DNA from: Apostichopus japonicus
Taxonomy: Eukaryota; Echinodermata; Holothuroidea; Aspidochirotida; Stichopodidae
Length of the DNA: 64,000 nt
Direction of reading: 5' to 3'
NCBI RefSeq assembly: GCF_037975245.1
Contig: NC_092574.1
Span: forward strand, 1,010,001 to 1,074,000
The translations under genes were made by a program, and so were the position numbers. The notes beneath the pieces were generated by a model, which had not been told where the DNA came from, searched no databases, and saw only the letters and a list, made by a program, of their open reading frames with translations. This document shows positions 22,601 to 35,400 of this stretch, piece after piece (the stretch's first letter is position 1; each line of letters opens with the position of its first letter).

Positions 22601-25215
22601 AGGGGCCTTAGATGGTTGTCTTTTGTTAGAATAAAGAGGGTCTATATCTTGTGAAATATTTGTACCATCTAGTGACAACTGAACCTTCTTTGATATATCT
22701 ACACAGGTTAACACTATCAAATATTTCTCTCTCTGTTCATTTTAAAGGAGTTGTTTACATAACAGGATACACCCCAGTTCCTCTGCAAGAGAGTTTTGAT
22801 AATGGAGCTATTCCCGCAGGTGGCCGTACAGCCATTGCATCTGGTGAGCTAGAATATGAAGGGGAGGATATGTCCCATGATATGGAGATAGCACCAGTCT
22901 CATCCTCAGCAGAAAACGTTACAGAGATCAAGCAAGAAGAGGACGGCTTTGAGCAAACTCCCGAAGAAGGATTCGCAGAGGAGACTTTAATTTCTGGAGG
23001 ACATAATGAAGTACCTATCGAAATAAATGTTAATTTCCCCGAACTTGAAGAAGAAGCACCTGAAGGTGTTTACACGGAAGGAAAGAAGCTGGTAGAGATG
23101 CAGGGAGAGGGTAACATTAAGGAAGAACTTCAAAAAAATACAGAAATAGATGATGAAGCCATCAGTGCGGACAAAGAAGATGAAGGTGATGATAGAGCTG
23201 TTTCTAGGTCGGACTTTGCAGAGATGCCTGAAGGGATGTGTGACTATGTGACTATAGTGGCCTCTTTGGGTACAGATGAGGATGACAACCAGATGGATGG
23301 TAATTTGATCAAATTTACGATGTGAAAGTTGAGCGAGCTTACAGGGTCATTAGTTGTATTAACTGCTTTTGCTTCAAACAGCTGTGTTGCACTGCATACT
23401 AAGCCTAGAGATCTAGGTTTTCATCTTTCCCACAGTAATAGAGGAAAACTGATAAAAATCTTTGGAGATTTGTTTTTAATCTTTATGTCAATCCTGCCAT
23501 ATCACAAACTTGTATTATTCTGAAAAATCTTCTGACATAAAGTTATTGGTTTGTTTTGTTTCGATGTGATGTTATTGCTATCAATAACATAACACATTTG
23601 TATGAATCTTTCCTTTGTGGAAGGGGGGGGGGGAGGGGGGACTAACTGAAAGTCCTGAACTTGCCAGATATGTTAAAATGGCCACAGTGCTTTGAAGATG
23701 CTGTGCATGTTTAGGCAGTATTGACTCAAGCTATCAAAGAGATTTAAGGCATTCATTCAATGACTTCCTAAAACTGTCAGGATATGCTTCTGTTTCACTT
23801 CAATTTATTTTCCCTTTATCTATTCTATTGAAATAGGAAAGAACCATGTGTACACAATATGCTTTATTTAATGTCTGGAAGGAATAAGATCGACCCAAGA
23901 TGTCTATTCTATTGAAATAGGAAAGAACCACGTGTACACAATGAGCTTTATTTAAATAAAGGAAGGAAAAGGATCGATCGAAGATGTTTCTTTCTACCCC
24001 ACAGAAAATGAAGCTACAGGAATCAGAGAAAGTGGCAACTCCAATTCAAATATGAAAATAGCAAAACAAGAACAAGAAACAGAGTCATCTGGATCCGAGA
24101 CCCTTCCTTCAGGAGGGTGTGAAGAATCATCTATTCCCAAACACCAGAATGAAGCCATTCCAGCAGCAAGTTCAGGAGATCACCGTCAAGCTGTAGATGA
24201 ACAAAGAAGCCTTCCTGAATCGCTTGACATATCCAACCAGATCGATAAAAGTCTACAGTGTGGATTTTGTGGACACATTTTTGGTAATCAGAGCCTTTTA
24301 GAGAAGCATGAGAGACTCCACACTGTTGTGCGTCCTTTCAAATGTCAGTTTTGTGACAAGTCCTATGCGCACCGTGCAAATGTCATAATCCACGAAAGGA
24401 CACACACAGGCGAAAGACCTTTCAGGTGTCGGTTTTGCGGTAAAGGATTCATACAGAAGTATGTCCAGAGGGTTCATGAAAGAATTCACACTGGTGAAAA
24501 GCCACATCAGTGTTCCGTTTGTGGAAAGGCTTTTGTTCAGAAGCAACACTTGACAGCCCACAAAAGAACTCATACGGGTATTAACACGTTCAAGTGTCAC
24601 ATCTGTGGGAAGACCTTTGCCCAAAATGCCTCATTGGTAATTCACCGAAGAAAACACTCAGGGGATCAACTTTTGCAGTGCCCTCAATGTGATAAGAGCT
24701 TCATTGGACAAGCATCTCTACATGAACATGCGAAAACTCATGCTAATATCAAAAAGTACAAATGTCAAATTTGTGAGGAGGCTTTCCACGAAATGTCGCA
24801 TTTGACTGAACATGAGAATGCTCATTCTAGTGTACAGCCATTCCAGTGTGAACATTGCAATAAATTTTTCGGTACCGAGTATAGCTTACGGGTGCACCTT
24901 AAGAGAATGCACACCATCGGTAGGTTATTCAAGTGCCAGTTCTGTGACAAGTCGTATACCCAACGTGCCAATCTGATAAACCATGTAAGAAGGCACACTG
25001 GTGAAAAACCCTTCCAATGTAGATTCTGTAACAAGGCATTTATCCAAAAATATGGCCTTACTGTTCATGAGAGAACTCATACTGGAGAGAAACCTTTTCA
25101 GTGTAATATCTGTGGGAAAGCCTTCACACAAAGTGCTCACATGATTTATCACAAGAAGACTCACAATAAGAATGTGTATGATGAAGTTGGCTTTGAAAAC
25201 CAAAAAGTAACTTGA
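19655..25215 (+). CDS. Nucleoplasmin-like domain / C2H2 zinc-finger fusion protein
   Basis: Five exons: 19,655-19,664, 21,048-21,146, 22,018-22,167, 22,748-23,299 and 24,005-25,215, all with GT-AG borders and all introns phase 1, giving 673 aa. The N-terminus MIWGITLQPGEVCTQTV, then LCTLGRNQPFQQSLDLVF, DGEEVTFKVEGTG and VVYITGY, follow block by block the nucleoplasmin-like fold seen in nucleoplasmin and arthropod FKBP39/46, a histone-binding oligomer-forming domain. Exon 4 adds an acidic linker rich in Glu/Asp. Exon 5 encodes eleven C2H2 fingers, most joined by TGE(K/R)P(F/H)-type linkers in the first and last groups. Likely a nuclear DNA-binding protein that oligomerises through the N-terminal domain or binds histones (inference). 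The first exon has only ten coding bases, so it is the least certain, though its phase and sequence fit the family. Confidence in the fusion rests on phase continuity; no transcript is available. Confidence 0.82.
19665..21047 (+). other. Intron 1 of the zinc-finger gene
   Basis: Donor GGTAAGT at 19,665 and acceptor TTTGCAG at 21,047. No nested gene seen. Confidence 0.7.
23819..23987 (+). repeat. 83-bp tandem duplication just before the zinc-finger exon
   Basis: TCTATTCTATTGAAATAGG and the following sequence occur at 23,819 and again at 23,902 with few changes. The second copy ends 17 bp before the acceptor-flanked exon at 24,005. Confidence 0.85.
24253..25164 (+). other. Eleven-finger C2H2 array
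   Basis: Eleven units of C-x2-C-x12-H-x3-H; finger 8 has an H-x4-H spacing. Fingers 2/9 and 3/10 are close copies of each other (CDKSYAHRAN / CDKSYTQRAN and FIQKYVQRV / FIQKYGLTV), which suggests an internal duplication of a block of seven fingers. Confidence 0.95.
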
Positions 25216-28081
25216 TCCTTACCAAAAAAGGAAAAACATATTAATTATAAATTGACTTTGCCACTTTCTTCATGTTTTTGATAGTTGTTAGTTTTTAATG
25301 TTCTGGGGGTGAATGTCTTCAACTTTTCACCTGATGGGACCAACTTTGTTATACATGTTATACATGTGCAAATGGAAGTGCAATATTTTCTCTGTGGACA
25401 TCAACTGATAATCATGGTTCATTTGAATCTCTGTTTTTAATATTTTGTAAGGGACATGGTACACAACTAAGCAGTAACATCAATAGACTGCTTTGGGCAA
25501 CAGTGATTGAAACATTTTGTAGTAAATGTTACATTTTATGATGAGTAAAATATCAATAGTTTTTGTGCAAATTTTGGTAAATCCTCAACCATCTTTGATA
25601 CCAATATCCCATGACAATGCATCTAAAGAGTTTTACAGGCCATTTGATGTTTTCAAGTAATGAGGATAAAAACCAATCTTTCTGAATAGTTATAATTTTA
25701 TCTTTGCATGTGTTAATGCTAATGATACAATCTATTTAGCATCTTTGAAGTACTCTGCTGCAAATGCAGAATTATCATAAGACCCTAGTAGGCTGTCTTT
25801 GCTTGGTCATTGTAAGCTGAATTTGTTTAGTATTACTTTTTATAGGCTTGCTAAACTTGCTAAAATTTGCAAAAGTTGATGTGATGAATGCAATAAGTAT
25901 TAGTGCTGATTGAGCTGATTGTGCACCATCATGAGATGCATGCCAACAATCAAGTCATATTGCATCATAAGATATTTCTAAGTGATGATAGGAAGTTTCC
26001 TTACTGACAGGTCAAAAAAAGCTCCATTATTATGAAAGTTACTACATCAGGTATTGATTTTTCAATGGACAATTGCCTATTTTGGATGTAGAAGAAAATA
26101 ATGTCAGCAGAGATAGTGTACGACATTATGGCGATGAGATCACAAAAAGTGAACAATATATCATAAATCAATTATATTTCACAACTTTCTGTGGTAAATG
26201 TTTTTAAGTGCTCTCAATGTGTTTGTGCTGATTCATTTCATTAGACTTGATAAACATAACTGACCGACTGTGTGATAGTGTGGAGTTGTAGAATTGTGCC
26301 TTTAATATATAGATGGTTTCATTAGGTCTATCAGGTTTACTATCAGGCACTCATTGGAATATAAAACTCATGCTAAAGAAAGCTAAGTTCAGTCTGGAGG
26401 CTAAGATGCTACTAGTAGAATATGTTGCTATTAAAGAATTAGCATTTTGCCCAGTTTGTGATGGTGCCTTTACTTTTACTTAAATTATTAGTTGCGATGA
26501 CATAACTTCTGTAATGGTGATTGTGTGGGTGTGTAATTATATGTGTAAGTGTGTAAACTGCCTTATTTGTAACACATTATCCCAAGAGTGAAAGTTACAG
26601 CTGGTCCTTATACATTGCATGTGGATTCACCATACTGAGTTTCTTTCATTGAAGGTAACGGTCATTTGAGGTCAGCAGCGGTCAAAGTCGGAAAACATTG
26701 TGGAAGCTCTAAGCAAAAATTTCTCAAGATGGGAAAGTTGGCTGGATCTCATTGTTAATGTGAGGATGCCTCATAATAACTTTAAAACAGTTATGTGTGT
26801 AGTTGATGTCAAAGGTCATTTGAGGCCAACAGACCTAGAAAGGTAGAACCCTTATTAGCATGGGCTCTCAAGAATTGAATTTTCAGTTATATCTGGTGGC
26901 TAATAAATTCAATGGTTATGTCATTAAAATCTCAATCCATGTCTCCAGTTTGGTCTGTTCAACTTTCATGGTGCAAGTTAACATGACTGTCAGTGCTGAC
27001 GAAACCAGATTGCATGCACCGTTCCAAAGATAAACAGAAGTTTGGAAACTGATTAAAGGGGAAATGAAGCACTACTAGTGACTCTGTGAGATTCTGCTCA
27101 AGAGTTCATGATCATGTCCTCAGTCATAGCAATGAAGGAACATGCTAATAGCTACTCGGTGGAGCTGATCACTTGCAACAACACCTTCACATATGTTTAG
27201 AGGAATGTTCTGTGGCAGATATTGTTACACTGAAGGTAAAAAGAATTGAACTGTGCTTGGTGAAATCTCAGTAACTCAAAGAAATGAATCACAGCATGTG
27301 GCCTATGATGACCTATATAAATTTATCATCTTTTTTTTAGCTTTGTAATCCATGTTTTTATTTTTCCTTGAAATGTGATACAATTGGAATATACTTGGCT
27401 TTCAATGTACTCTGCATTCAAGATTGTATCATAATGTTATTTTTTATATTTATTTATTCATTTATTTATTGTTTTTAGGGGAAATATTATTTCCTTCCCT
27501 CAATACATGATTACTTTGCATATTAGGGAGGAAACCAAAGACATTTTCAACTCATTTTGCCATGATGATGTCTCTCAGCTGTTGCCAGGTACATATATAA
27601 ATAAATATCTTAGCCATTAAATCTGCTATCAGAAAGGTGTTTCACCAATTGATAAGAAATTCACCGCATTGTTTTTAAGCAAGCAATTTGACCTTCAGAC
27701 TTTTCCTTCTGATGATTTGGTTTTATGTCTCGTTTTAATTTCTTTAAAGATTTTAGCACCAACTGTATTCAGTCTGTTTGGTACTTTTTTTGCAATGTGT
27801 GCAATGGAAGGACACACAACCATGTAGCAATATAAGATGTTGAAAGTATTGATATATTTGACCGTTTCTTGTTTTAATTTTGTTTCTGTTGTATAAGTAA
27901 TTAAATTATATTCCAGTTTTGTTTTGTTTCATCCAAACTAAGATAATTAAAAAGTGGTTACACATGTCCTTAACCTTCTAGCATTTCAATTAGAAATCAT
28001 TGTTAATGACCCATGTGTAAAATTATATTAGAAAGTTTTAAGTATTGACCTCCCATTTTTTAAAACACCAATTTTACAAAA
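25216..28081 (+). other. 3' flank and intergenic sequence, no gene seen
   Basis: Contains the 3' untranslated region of the zinc-finger gene (end not determined). It also has diverged dispersed repeat sequence at about 26,650-26,850, with words of the type GGTCATTTGAGG that recur in the C2CD3 intron near 54,400-54,720. Confidence 0.5.
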
Positions 28082-28503
28082 TATACGCATACATAAGCGT
28101 ACAGGACCATTTTCAGTTTGGGGGGGCAGAAACTTTTGTGCCTGAAAGTTCCTGTGACACTATCTAAGCGGAGCGCCACCATCGGTTGGCGCGTAGCGCA
28201 CAAGAAATTTTTTGGCAAAATATGCCTCTCAGATTGCCGGAAATGGCACTTCTGAGGCCTTGCAAGTTGCATCTAAACATTCTTTATTTTATAATCTCAT
28301 GTTTTAGAAATTTACACGGGCAAAAATTGAAAAAGAATCGGGCAAGCTACTGCATATTTATATATATATATTTTTTTCTCCTCTTAGGCTGCCCGAATTT
28401 TTCAGGACTTTTGCCCGAATTTCTTGCCCTCTGGAAATTTGGGGGGGCAGTGTGCCCACCTGCCCCCCCCCCCCCCGCCTTGTACGCCTATGTACGCATA
28501 TAA
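28082..28503 (+). mobile_element. C-rich MITE with terminal inverted repeats
   Basis: The left end ACGCATACATAAGCGTACAG and the right end TTGTACGCCTATGTACGCAT are near-perfect inverted repeats. G/C homopolymer runs lie just inside both ends (about 28,121 and 28,463). A hairpin-prone GCGCC...GGCGCGTAGCGC block sits near 28,172-28,198. Length is about 420 bp with no coding capacity. It shares its right terminus and internal TGCCCGAATTT words with the piece at 17,275-17,582. Confidence 0.65.
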
Positions 28504-29410
28504 CAATAAAAGGATATTCCAGTGTTAGAAAAATGTGACACTCATATGGAAGAGGAAGATATACACATTTTAGTTGAAATTCCATCTTTTTCCATACTTG
28601 AGATATGATTGAATGTAACCTATTCTGACCAGTTAAATGGCTTTTACTTCAGGGAGTTGATCATAGTAAGTGGTCTGTGATATCATCATGATATTATGGG
28701 CAGATGTTCTTCAAATGGTTTCCTTTCATAATTATTTATATATAATTTGTAAGAATATTATATTTTTCATTGGATAAACGATGGCACATTACAAAAGAAA
28801 ACAAAGAATTTTGTAGCTGACTAACTCTGCTGTTGCCAGAGCAATAAAATTTTACCAAAATTTTCAAAAAGTGTGTCTCCACAATACAATATACTATCAC
28901 AAAAATGTTAAACGATGAACTTCGGCCACTGGATAAAATATCCCTTTTAAGCTTAGGTGTTCCATAACATCCTTTTCCGAGTGCTCAAGTGGATTCTAAA
29001 ATATGTTAGAAAATGTCTGGACTTCTAGCTGGTTCCGAAAAGCTGTAATTAATAAACAAGCATTTGTCAAGTTCTCAGTGTCACATAATAGGCGAACAGT
29101 TATTTTCGCGTTCAATAATGTTGTTCTAGCAAATTTAACGTCCAGTTACAGCAGTTTTGTATATATTGTTAATGGTCAACCAAACAATGTATAGGCCGCG
29201 AAAAAACAAAATTCCTCTAAGAACATATACATTATAGTAAAATAGCGGTTCTGATCTAGTATTTGAAACGTTAGAAGCAGTAAAAGGCTTTTACCAGTTC
29301 GTCCAAATCCTGTCAAAAGCTACACTAGAACTTCGTGGAGATGACAAAGTATCATGTAGATACGATGACCTGAAGAAACGGGCTCCATTATCATTTGTGT
29401 GGTCTCCGAA
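28504..29410 (+). other. Intergenic sequence upstream of C2CD3, no gene seen
   Basis: No gene is visible. The C2CD3 promoter and 5' UTR presumably lie here. Confidence 0.45.
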
Positions 29411-32400
29411 ATGGGTAAAAAGAAAACTAAATCTGGGAAGAAATTAAGGAGGAAAGGTAAAGTTAGCCATGTATTGAAATATACTTTTCATCTTAACGTT
29501 CAGGGGTTAGGCTAGGCCGCGATTAATAATGTCAATTTATGCTAGCGGAGTACCGAATTTTCAATAACACAATCACCATTGTATGTCACACAGTAGCCTA
29601 CACAAAAGGAATGTCAAGAAGGTTGCAGAGTAGCCTAACTGCAGTCTGTAGTTGGATGGTATTATATATGTTACTGTTAGTATAGTCAGTAAATTGCGAA
29701 GTTCGGAACACTGCGAAGTTCGGACACCCCTAAGAAATACACAATTTCACCATGACAACCTATAACAACAGCCAATTTCACAAAAAACTACAAAGCTACA
29801 GATACTTTCTCTCCAAAATGACCTGTGTGCAAGTAAGTACTTACATATTTGTCAATAAAATGACGGAGATCTATGAAGTCTGTTATAATTACTGAAAGAG
29901 CAACTGCGCCACCAAGTTTATCACCAGCGCCACACTGTGGGCCGGGTGTCCGAACTTCGCAATACTCCAGCAAAGAAATACCAGTTCCACAATCACTAAG
30001 AATCTTCTTGGAATACAACATGAAAACAGTTTGCAGGAAAGAAAGTTTGGCCGTGTATCGTAACTATATAACACACTTCTCCCACCATATCAAGTATATT
30101 TTCAGGTGATTTATACCAGAAGATATAGTTTTGGGGTGTTTTAAGGCTTAGGTGTCCGAACTTCGAAGTGTCCATGCTAGTAGTAGGAAGAGAATGTTCT
30201 TGCAGGTGGCATCTGTAATGATGATCTCTGATCTGTTGCTCTTTGTTTTACCTTTTGTTCTATCCTTCAACTTCAAGTTCAACTAGCAGAGCTTAGGCCA
30301 AGGCCTACATACATGAGGTCATTAATGGGACAAACTAAAACGAATGACAGCGAATGACCGATTGACAATTGACGTTGTACAGGGTTAAATATCATTCGCG
30401 AATGACAGCGAATGACAACGAATGACAACGAAGGACAGTGGTGAGTGGAGATAGAATGAGTGGGTGGAGTAAATGCGGTTATTGGTTTTCTGCGCAAAAG
30501 TGATTTGAGGAAAATCGCATGTTACGTGGTTGCAGGGTTTTGGTGTAATTTACGGATAGAAACCACAGGGAAAGTTTTTTGTGAGAATGCGCTTGAGTGC
30601 TGTGCTTTTGAAATTTACCTCTGTAAAGCCGTTTCAAGATGATAGTATCGTAGTTTCTAACAAAAAATATCGGAAAAATGATGTTAAATTTACTTTTTAA
30701 AATCAGACTTACAATTTCGCTTACTATAAGGTGCGTTTGTATCTTGTCCGTACTTTACTAGATCTGTAAGCCACGCACTTCGCGTCCACTCGGTTTGCGT
30801 GGCTTTAATATACCCACGAAGTCTGAACTATCCGGTTGAAGCAAATGTCTGTGCTGTCATTCGTTTTAGTCAACGCAATTTTTTAGTGTGTACAACATAT
30901 TGTCATTCGTTATGTGTAACGCAATTGTCATTCGTTTTAGTAACACCCGTCATTAATGGCTTGATCGTTCATATTTCACCAAAATGAGATTTTTACTGTT
31001 AAGGTTATAGTCTTGGAATCAAAACTCTCAAAGCATGGAAAAATTTCCCTCATTGCAAGCATGTGTTGAAGTTTACCATTTAAATTGAAGGATCAAATAT
31101 TTCTTTATACAAGGTATTATAATATTAGACTGTATCATAAGAGAAAAGGTTGGCAACCAGTTTACCATTGGATAATAGGATGGCATAGGTTAAGGATTTC
31201 AGTTGTATTTGTGAATGGTAATTGGTATTTGGTTAATGATAGGAAATGAAGGGTTTAATTTGTCTCTCTGTGTATCTACATGTCGAAAAAAGAACATAAT
31301 AATCCAAAATTTGGGGGGGGGGGAAGAAAATGAAGAATTAGTTTTATTTGCCACATGTCTGATACCAAATAATAGGTTGATTTTAGCCATTGTATTTGAG
31401 ACTGAAGATTAAATTTGTATTAGTAAAAGGTGGGTTACAATTTAATTTTCAAACACTACTACTGCAGTGTCTCTCAGTGCAGCTCCATTGACATTACAGT
31501 AGCCTACCCAGATTGAAGGGACATGTGATGGTATCCTATGCCACCATACCTCGTCAGGAATAATTGGTGTCCAGGTTTACCAAAATATAAACAGCCAGTG
31601 CGACCGAACATGTTTTTTAATGAGCCTAAAACCATTTCATTGACCAATTAGTGGACATGATTTGGGAGTTACAACTTTGGTAAATTTGGTCACTAATAGT
31701 GATTTGTGTTATTGAGGTCTTTGAGACACAATTTCAAATCATTCGTTAAAAAAATGCAAAACATATTCATGACTGTTTTAAATCTCATAATTTATTCATT
31801 GTTCCTGGAACATTCTACCAATATGTTAGCAGCATTGCTGACATCAATTTGCCGATATTAACTATTGTTCCATTGTGCAACTTGCTATCGGATAAGTTAT
31901 AAAGAATGAACAAGTGGTTTGATAAATGGTCCAGTGGACACCATGCTAGTACACTTCCTATTTCCTAATGATGCAAGATGCAGTCTCGGGGTCATTCACC
32001 TTATTGTTAACTTTCATGGTCTCAAGATATTCCATAAATTGCTAGAAATATTAATTAATATGTCAAGGAATATAATTACTTGTAATCATTGATGTGTACT
32101 GTGTCTTGTTAATTAGCCTAAAATTAAAAACACAACTAAAGTAGGTTATTTTGCCCAATTACATGGTTGGAATTATGTGTCTTTAGTGATGCTTTAGTTG
32201 TTTCAACATCAGAATATCAACATTACCTGAGAGAGAGGCATACACCTGAAAATGTGTTTATACTGATGAGACAACATCCAGCAACTATAAATCCTGAAAA
32301 TTGGGTGACTCATGCTAAATGGATTACAATTCTTTATTCAAGAAATATTTGTGGCATTTTGCACCCCAAGGAACATTCTGAAAAGTTTAACATGATTTAT

Positions 32401-35400
32401 TGATTTGAGATCTGATTTCTAATTTATATTTGTTTTTCATATTATTTTTTAATATTGGAATTCTTCTTAAACACACTTTGCTCAAACAGATGGACGAGAG
32501 GATGTTAAGGCTTCTACCAGTTTACCACCTTCAGTTGATGGCCAGTTAAGGTGTTTCTTGAGAGTCACTGCCAGCAAGATCTCATGGCTGACGACAAGAC
32601 CACCAGATGTATTTTTCATCAGACTGAAGTGGTGGGGTGAACAGTCAAATGGTTCCATCTTTAGGTATGAACTACATTGATCAAATTTTGCTGTATAAGT
32701 GTTGTGAAGCATGTGAATAAAATTGTAGGTATGATAACAAATTAATTGTGATATTGGTGTATGTGGCCTTACCTGATAACCGTGCCAAAGATATGTGACA
32801 TTCATTGGACTTCCTGAGTGTCAACAAGAAAAGCTTCCAAACCTGTAAGGAGCCATAGTGGAGCTAATTGTATGGATACTCCTAACAATGGAGCTAAAAA
32901 TTAAACAAATTTGCAATATTTGTCTTCTTATTGGTAAATGTTCTACTCACTATATTTTATATTTGGATCATACTATGCTGAATGTTTCACATTAATAAAA
33001 ATGAGCAAGGATATCATTCCAAGGATATATTTTAATCAGCAAATTCTGTGCCTATTTTTATTTTTAAGCCAGACTTGTAGTGAATTTGTACTCATACTGG
33101 TGGCCATTGATTTGTGCTCTGACATGGGACATTTTGTCATATAGTACTGTACAGATAGTAGTGCAAACTTAAGTACCCATACTCACACTTAGAGCTTTGT
33201 GCTCATTCTAGAAGTCTTTTTCAGCACTTTCAACAAAGTATGATGACCTGGACAGAGAAAGAAGCTAACAAAAGCTATAAATTAGTAAAGGAATATTTCA
33301 TAAAGTGGCATGAGGTGGTTAAAATCTCTTTAAGGTATGCTGGTGAGCTCTATCCAATAGATGAGAGGTATTCCACAAAAATACATTAATTTGAAATTGT
33401 CTTGTTTTCTCACAAGTATTGATGATTGCAAACTGAAATCCTCCCACCCCCTCCCTATATTTAGTAATGTATAAAGAAATGGTTGGAAATGATTATGATT
33501 TTATGATCAGACCCTCAGATGGGAGAGAAGAGAGCAAGTCAACTGTCAGGAAAACAGCCAGATATCCAATTCGCTGTGGTCCAAAACAATTTGCCCATTA
33601 CCTGAATGCTATGAGTTCCTGTGTGTTTGAACTATTGAAGGGACAACAGATGGTGTGCATTGGAAAAGCTACCATCAGTGAACTTGGAATACTTACTCCA
33701 CAGAAGCCAATCTTAGGGTATGTATATTATTAATGTTGAATGACTTTGCTGCAAACAATACATGTCTGATCTTATGTATTCACCTTTGTTGATTATGTCC
33801 TGTTGAATTTGATAAGTTACTCTATATTTAATGTTTCGAAGCAAAAGTCTAACTAAATTTAAAGACAAATATCCCAGAGAAAATGTAGTTTTGTACGGTA
33901 TTTGCAGAACGCTAAGAGCTAGACCTTGATAGATTGGGTCGGTAAGAGATCAAATAATCCATTATCATGATCATAGTATAGATTTAATGACACATCTATA
34001 CTATTGTATATTATTGCCTTTGTACATAGAATTGCTTTGTGGTTTTGTCTGTCTGTTTACACTGTAGAATGAAATTTGAATTGTTAGTTAGAAAAGCTAT
34101 GTTTTGCATCTGCTGACAAGTTTCTCTATTTAAGCTATTTATTGATTAATTTAGTTAGTTAGTTACGTAGTTAGTTAGTTAGTAATTACGTTAGTTGGTT
34201 GGTTAGTTATTAACAGTGTAAATGGTAGCCAGTATCTTATATTCTTACTATTCTGTTTGTTATCTATGTTCAATTGCAGTGTGTATCCAATATTTTCAAA
34301 CCAGAAAGCAGAGAAACTTGCAGATATTAATGTTTCCATTAAATTTGAACCATTACCAGGTAAGACCATAATAATAGCAACAACTTCAAATGTTTTGTAA
34401 AAGTCGCGTGAAATTATTTGTTGACTTCTTGATTACCCAAAGGGTGATGAGAAGATTTGTCTCTACTTATACCATCTTGGTATTCTACTGTAGATTGTTC
34501 AAATTCAATCCCCTAACCACTGTAAATTTCTGTACTATAGAATATAATTTCTTCTCTACAAAAGCATTTTGCAGTTACTGTAGCTGGTCTTTATATTGAC
34601 AGTTAATGACAATGGCAGCTTCAGCCCTGATTCTTAAATGTATTTCAATGTTTGGTATGTTATTATTTCTATGTTAGGTGGTGTTGTTTATTTTGAAACA
34701 TATCAGTCTTTCTGCAAGGTTTAAGCTGAATGACTACAAAGGTTTGATGAACTTATGTGTGCCTTTGCATAAGATATAGAATTTGTGTATGATGATAGAA
34801 TTGTGCATACCTAGTGTAATAGCTTTCAGAGATAACCAATAACTAAGTGATACTGGCTCAAGTTTTCATGTATGTATTTAATTTCCTTGAATAACAGATC
34901 TTCCCATTTTTCTGTAATTTTTTTCATTTGCATGCTTTTCCACTATTTAACAAGTTCTATTCAGATCATTAGGTGAATTGGATAAACAAGATATGAAGCT
35001 TGTACATAAAGTCACACAGCATTAGAAGCTGTACATGGTTGTTCAGCTTTGTGTAATTCGGACCTTGAAGGATTGTAATGTTTGCACATAATTGAATATA
35101 AATCAGTCTAATAGATCTACATGTTTATGGCTGCAGCCAATTTAATACACCTAATATATGTAAGTTACTCTTATGAAAGTCCAATCTGGTTAATCGTGCA
35201 TACCCCCAGTTCTATGTCATGTTTATTACTTCATTTACAAAACTTTGAAGGCCTGGTAGATTCAATCAAACTTGACAAGCTTGTTGGTACTAAAGTACTG
35301 GAGTATGCTTTCTGTAATGGTGGAGTTTGGTTGGCCAAGTTGTGGCAAAATTAGCACAAAAATCAGCTTGAATAAGAACGATGAGCTCTGGTTTCATGTT

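Larger units (their letters stand above)
29411..34359 (+). other. C2CD3: C2CD3 exons 1-4: conserved N-terminal domain
   Basis: Exon 1 (29,411-29,456) encodes a short basic start, [15 protein letters not shown], comparable to the basic N-terminus of vertebrate C2CD3. Exons 2-4 encode the N-terminal C2-like domain, with [22 protein letters not shown] and a final [10 protein letters not shown] strand. Phases run 1, 2, 2, 1. Intron 1 is 3 kb and contains two MITEs. Confidence 0.85.

Noticed and set aside
24298-25203. Minus-strand frames opposite the zinc-finger exon
   Set aside because: They are antisense shadows of a repetitive zinc-finger coding sequence.
29873-30109. 78-aa frame near 29.9 kb
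   Set aside because: It lies within a MITE with inverted ends and has no recognisable domain.
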